DNA of 7,761 bases from Verrucomicrobiales bacterium (lineage in GTDB: Bacteria; Verrucomicrobiota; Verrucomicrobiia; Verrucomicrobiales; DEV007): NCBI GenBank assembly GCA_013911195.1, contig JACETS010000124.1, positions 1 through 7,761 of the forward strand, in the 5' to 3' direction. The position numbers and the translations under genes are program-made. The stretch's first letter is position 1; every line of letters begins with the position of its first letter. The notes below the pieces were generated by a model. The model ran no database searches. It worked only from the letters and a program-made list of their open reading frames with translations, and was not told the origin of the DNA. Below are positions 4,261-7,761 of this stretch, one piece after another.

Positions 4261-7200
4261 AATCAATCGAAGAAGAATATTCCAAAATTCTTATAAAAGA
4301 GTTACCTCGATTTTTCATATCAGGCTCAATTCTTTGCTTCTCTTTCCACAACCTACCGAGCAGCTGTCGCTGCTTCAGACTCATTCCTTCAATACGCTTA
4401 TCAACATACTTCTGGTGCGTCGATGGATTGTAGGCCTGAGGTAATTTATTTGTGTCTATTTTTTTAAGGAGCTTCCCAAGTTCAACCGAATCAACATTAC
4501 CAGAGATTTTTGGTTGTTTGATTTCCTTACCCCCCCAATGAGGAGCGTCGGAAAGAACACTCATATTGAGAGCTATTAATTCATTTTTCAATTCATTTAA
4601 TAGCTTAGGATTTTGATCGATAATATCATTTGTCTGATTGGGGTCATTTTTTAAATCGTAAAGTTCAAATTTCCGAAACCCACCTGAACCTTTTTTTATT
4701 TCTGGAATCCATGATTCCTGAAACTGATTAAGCCTAACAAATTCACCGCGGATTTTTTCTGCTTCTTTGTTTTTAAACTTAGAATTATACAACATTGAGA
4801 ACATTTCCTTTCGACTCACCGTGCGACCTAAATCTTTTTCTATGAAGCCCTTCGCCTCATTAACCAATTCATTAATTCTCTTTTGATCACGTTTGAATTC
4901 TAATTTTCTGTAACCAAGTAATGTGTAATTTCCCTTTCTTAGAGCGACATTGGGCTGTCCAGTCGGTGAGTTCCAAAATAGAGACTGCTTACGACGGAAT
5001 TCACCTTTGGTTGTTAGCAACGGGGCAAGGTTAGAACCATCCAAATGAACATTCTTTGGAGGAGCTATATGGAGCAGCCCACACAATGTGGGTAACAGGT
5101 CGACAGAGCCAGCAGGATTTGAAAGCGTTTGACCTCCTTTAATCCCTTTTGGCCAATAGATGATTCCTGGTGTTCTGAGACCACCTTGAAAATTTGACCC
5201 CTTATCACCACGCAAATCACCATTCCTCTCAGAACGATAACTACCATGATCTGAAGTATAGACGATTATTGTATTCTCTAACTCACCCAAAGAATCTAAT
5301 TTCTTAAGGATTCTTCCAATGGCATTATCGGTATTTTCTACAGTGCCAGAATAAATTGCGTCGGGGTCGTTTAGCTTTCCATATTTTGACACAATTTCAT
5401 CAGGAGCTGCTATAGGTGCATGGGGCTCCTGAAACCAGAGATTGATGAAAAAAGGGCGATCTTTTTGGTACTCCTTATCAAACCAATTAATGGCTTCATC
5501 GGCAATTATTTGGCAAGCATAACCCTCAATTTTTCCAGTCTCTTTACCATTTCTAACAAAGTTAACTGGATCTTTATGACTTGGGTTAGCATTGTTATCA
5601 GTGGCAAACCAATAATCAAAACCATGATCATTCAAGGACGGCTTATCGATACCTTTAAAGGGAGTTCCAAGATGCCATTTTCCTAAGTGAACTGTTTGAT
5701 AACTCTTTTCCTTTAACAACTCCGCAATCGTTACTTCCCTTTCAAGAAGATGCATCAAATGAACACTGTCTTGAATCACTGTATATACGCCCGTTCTTAA
5801 ATGCTGCCTTCCTGTTAGAAATGTTGCTCTAGAGGGAGAACAAACCACAGCGCCTGAATGAAATTCGGCAAACTTCACACCCTCTGAAGCAAGTCGATCG
5901 ATGTTGGGAGTTTTAACAATCCCTCCATAAGCCCCTATGTCCTTGATCCCTAAATCATCGGACATTAAAAGCAACACATTGGCTCTTTTTTTCTTAGCCG
6001 CTGAATTTAGCAGCTTTCTGACTTTGGGAGTTTCTTTTACATACCGACCATGGTCCAAGGTCAAATTCACATTATGAGGAGCATGATACTTTTCGAAATT
6101 TCCTTTTTGAAAAAAATGATTAATAAAATTGATAGGTTTCTTTTTCCTCTGGTTGCTTAGTTGTGTGTCAGCTCCAGATTCAATGAGCATTTTAGTAATC
6201 TCGAATCGCCCCATCCTCGCCGCACTATGCAGTGCTGTATCCCCATTTTTGGTTTGAATATTTGGGTTAGCTCCATTATCCAATAATAATTTCACAATCT
6301 CTTCATGCCCATACTGAGAAGCAATGATGATCGGAGGTCTTTCCTTATCAAAATGTTCATGAGGCATATTAAGGTCAGCACCAGCCTCAATTAATATTTT
6401 AGCCTCTTTAATATTATCATTAATGAGGGAAGAATTTAAAATTGTGGTCAAAAGATAAGGTGGTTCTTTTTTATATCTCAGAATGGCCTCTTCCCTAGAT
6501 TCAACAAAAAATATGAGCTCATTACTAATATAACTTTTCGGGTTTTGAATTTGCACCATATTCATTCCCTTGGATGGTATTTTATACAGTTCAAGATCAG
6601 CTAAATCTTTTCCCACCATCTTAAACTTTGCAGGAAACCTTTCGCCATTCACAAAAACGTATGAGTTTTCCTTAACGTATCGCGCACTAATTCTCATTGT
6701 TTTATTTTCCTCGTTAATACGAGGAAACAGTTGAGCTCCTCTTTGCTCATGGAGCGAACCTGCTGTCCATATAACCGGAGGAGGAGAGTTAAAGTCCCCT
6801 CCAAGAGCTCCTGTAAATGTTCCAACAAAGGCTCCTGATTTGGCCTTTCGAATTAAGGTCTTAAGAGAATAAATTTGGCCACTAAGATCAAAATTTTTAT
6901 AGCCAAAAGAAGCACTTACACCACCCTCAATATTCGTCTTAGAGGGATTAACTTTAACGTAGCTTAATTTTATTTTTTCACGTTTTGAATCATTAACTAT
7001 TAATCCGGATACTTTTAAAAGAACACTTCCTTTCTTCGAACTCTCTTCCAACCCTTTGATAAGACTTAAGGTGATCGGATCGTTTGCTGTTTTATCACTA
7101 AGAGTGGCCTGCCTTCCAAATGCTCCAGGAAAACCCGAACTTGATTCTTTAAACATATCAATAACAGGCCACAGTCGCTTGGGCTCACCCATATTAAACA

Positions 7201-7761
7201 TTCTTTTCCATACCTCTTCCTCTGGAAAACCTCGCTCTGCTATTTTCTTCACTCCCCCAAGATCAATCACGCTGTTTCTTCCCTGCGCTTGGGTTATAAA
7301 ACGATCAAGAGCCCCTCTGAAACTTGGCACTTGCATTGAATCCTGGTCAGTCGCCAAATAGGGAAACGTATGACAGCTGCCACACACATTAGTATTAAGA
7401 TTCTTTCGGTCACGCGCACCAGTTATATGAAATCTTTCAAATCCTACCAGAGCCTGATCTGACAACTTATCATCATAAGAGCGACCTTTAGTTGGCATAT
7501 GCGAGAGGTTGAGGAGAAATTCCGCCATCGCATCTCTTTCATTTTTAGTCAGGTAACCTTTTTTGTCTTCATCATTTCGGATATCACTTTCTGAATCCAG
7601 CATGGTTGTCGCCATTGATCCGTCGATCACATTTCTTACTGAGGTCTCTGGTTTATTGACATCAGAATTTGGTTCTAGAATTTCTCTTGTCGCGGCATTT
7701 TTACCACCGTAAGGATCGCCGGGAACACCATCCCAATGATAAGGTGCGGTACCCCTGAGAC
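4259..7761 (-). CDS. Cytochrome c / IPT-like / ankyrin / sulfatase fusion protein (N-terminus off window)
   Basis: The frame is open from its TAA at 4259 to the right edge, so at least 1166 residues are visible and the start lies beyond 7761. Residues are numbered here from the GTG at 7630; that codon is not the start, because 43 upstream codons include RGTAPYHWDG, typical of the end of a cytochrome-c domain. In order: a cytochrome-c region (to about 200) with haem motif C83-G-S-C86-H87 and PSFRG at 102-106; an IPT-like beta domain (about 311-377); about three ankyrin repeats (391-500); a linker (505-548); and a type I sulfatase (549-1034). The sulfatase has metal residues D558-D559, formylglycine motif C597-S-P-S-R with TG at 606-607, GKWHLG at 650-655, H737 and D794-H795, so it looks active. 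A C-terminal tail (1035-1123) follows. An exported enzyme removing sulfate from an organic sulfate ester is inferred; the substrate is unknown. No stop or frameshift separates the parts. Confidence 0.9.
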   Translation of the reverse strand, partial: LRGTAPYHWDGVPGDPYGGKNAATREILEPNSDVNKPETSVRNVIDGSMATTMLDSESDIRNDEDKKGYLTKNERDAMAEFLLNLSHMPTKGRSYDDKLSDQALVGFERFHITGARDRKNLNTNVCGSCHTFPYLATDQDSMQVPSFRGALDRFITQAQGRNSVIDLGGVKKIAERGFPEEEVWKRMFNMGEPKRLWPVIDMFKESSSGFPGAFGRQATLSDKTANDPITLSLIKGLEESSKKGSVLLKVSGLIVNDSKREKIKLSYVKVNPSKTNIEGGVSASFGYKNFDLSGQIYSLKTLIRKAKSGAFVGTFTGALGGDFNSPPPVIWTAGSLHEQRGAQLFPRINEENKTMRISARYVKENSYVFVNGERFPAKFKMVGKDLADLELYKIPSKGMNMVQIQNPKSYISNELIFFVESREEAILRYKKEPPYLLTTILNSSLINDNIKEAKILIEAGADLNMPHEHFDKERPPIIIASQYGHEEIVKLLLDNGANPNIQTKNGDTALHSAARMGRFEITKMLIESGADTQLSNQRKKKPINFINHFFQKGNFEKYHAPHNVNLTLDHGRYVKETPKVRKLLNSAAKKKRANVLLLMSDDLGIKDIGAYGGIVKTPNIDRLASEGVKFAEFHSGAVVCSPSRATFLTGRQHLRTGVYTVIQDSVHLMHLLEREVTIAELLKEKSYQTVHLGKWHLGTPFKGIDKPSLNDHGFDYWFATDNNANPSHKDPVNFVRNGKETGKIEGYACQIIADEAINWFDKEYQKDRPFFINLWFQEPHAPIAAPDEIVSKYGKLNDPDAIYSGTVENTDNAIGRILKKLDSLGELENTIIVYTSDHGSYRSERNGDLRGDKGSNFQGGLRTPGIIYWPKGIKGGQTLSNPAGSVDLLPTLCGLLHIAPPKNVHLDGSNLAPLLTTKGEFRRKQSLFWNSPTGQPNVALRKGNYTLLGYRKLEFKRDQKRINELVNEAKGFIEKDLGRTVSRKEMFSMLYNSKFKNKEAEKIRGEFVRLNQFQESWIPEIKKGSGGFRKFELYDLKNDPNQTNDIIDQNPKLLNELKNELIALNMSVLSDAPHWGGKEIKQPKISGNVDSVELGKLLKKIDTNKLPQAYNPSTHQKYVDKRIEGMSLKQRQLLGRLWKEKQRIEPDMKNRGNSFIRILEYSSSID

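Noticed and set aside
4273..4292. AAGAAT...ATTCTT hairpin as a terminator for the plus-strand operon
   Set aside because: The stem is AT-only, lies inside the sulfatase coding sequence and has no T run after it.
7056..7361. Plus-strand 101-codon frame opposite the cytochrome-c region
   Set aside because: It lies wholly inside the fusion gene on the other strand and has no domain or ribosome-binding signal.
7628..7630. GTG as the start codon of the sulfatase fusion gene
   Set aside because: The frame stays open upstream to the window edge and encodes a recognisable cytochrome-c motif there.

Overview
The window looks like AT-rich DNA from a bacterium of the Planctomycetota-Verrucomicrobiota-Lentisphaerota group. 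This is inferred from three things: a type I sulfatase joined to a cytochrome-c region of the kind that carries the RGTAPYHWDG motif, a GntR-headed regulator with a LacI-type sensor domain, and a secreted DUF3472-type protein. The species cannot be fixed from the sequence. Shine-Dalgarno signals are weak before every gene whose start is visible.

Layout. At the left are two minus-strand genes. One encodes a small GYF_2-CD225 membrane protein (32-523). The other encodes a secreted protein made of two related alpha/beta domains (644-1462). A strong hairpin terminator (585-616) separates them, so they are probably transcribed independently. A 514-base divergent intergenic region (1463-1976) follows and is rich in inverted and direct repeats. 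To its right, on the plus strand, the GntR/LacI-type regulator (1977-3047) and the DUF3472-type secreted protein (3099-4232) are 51 bases apart and probably form an operon. Converging on them is a very large minus-strand gene (4259 to beyond 7761). It encodes, in one uninterrupted frame, a cytochrome-c region with one visible CxxCH haem site, an IPT-like beta domain, about three ankyrin repeats and a complete formylglycine-type sulfatase. Its N-terminus lies outside the window.

Possible working model (inference). The regulator may sense a small ligand, perhaps a sugar, and control itself and the DUF3472 protein. Two inverted copies of TAnCCCCnATAAGGG just upstream of its start are good operator candidates. 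The sulfatase fusion probably acts outside the cytoplasm on a sulfated organic substrate. No direct regulatory link between the operon and the sulfatase gene can be seen, because the sulfatase promoter is outside the window.

Most noteworthy are the cytochrome c-ankyrin-sulfatase fusion and the structured intergenic region before the regulator. No CRISPR array, tRNA, rRNA, insertion sequence or transposase was seen.
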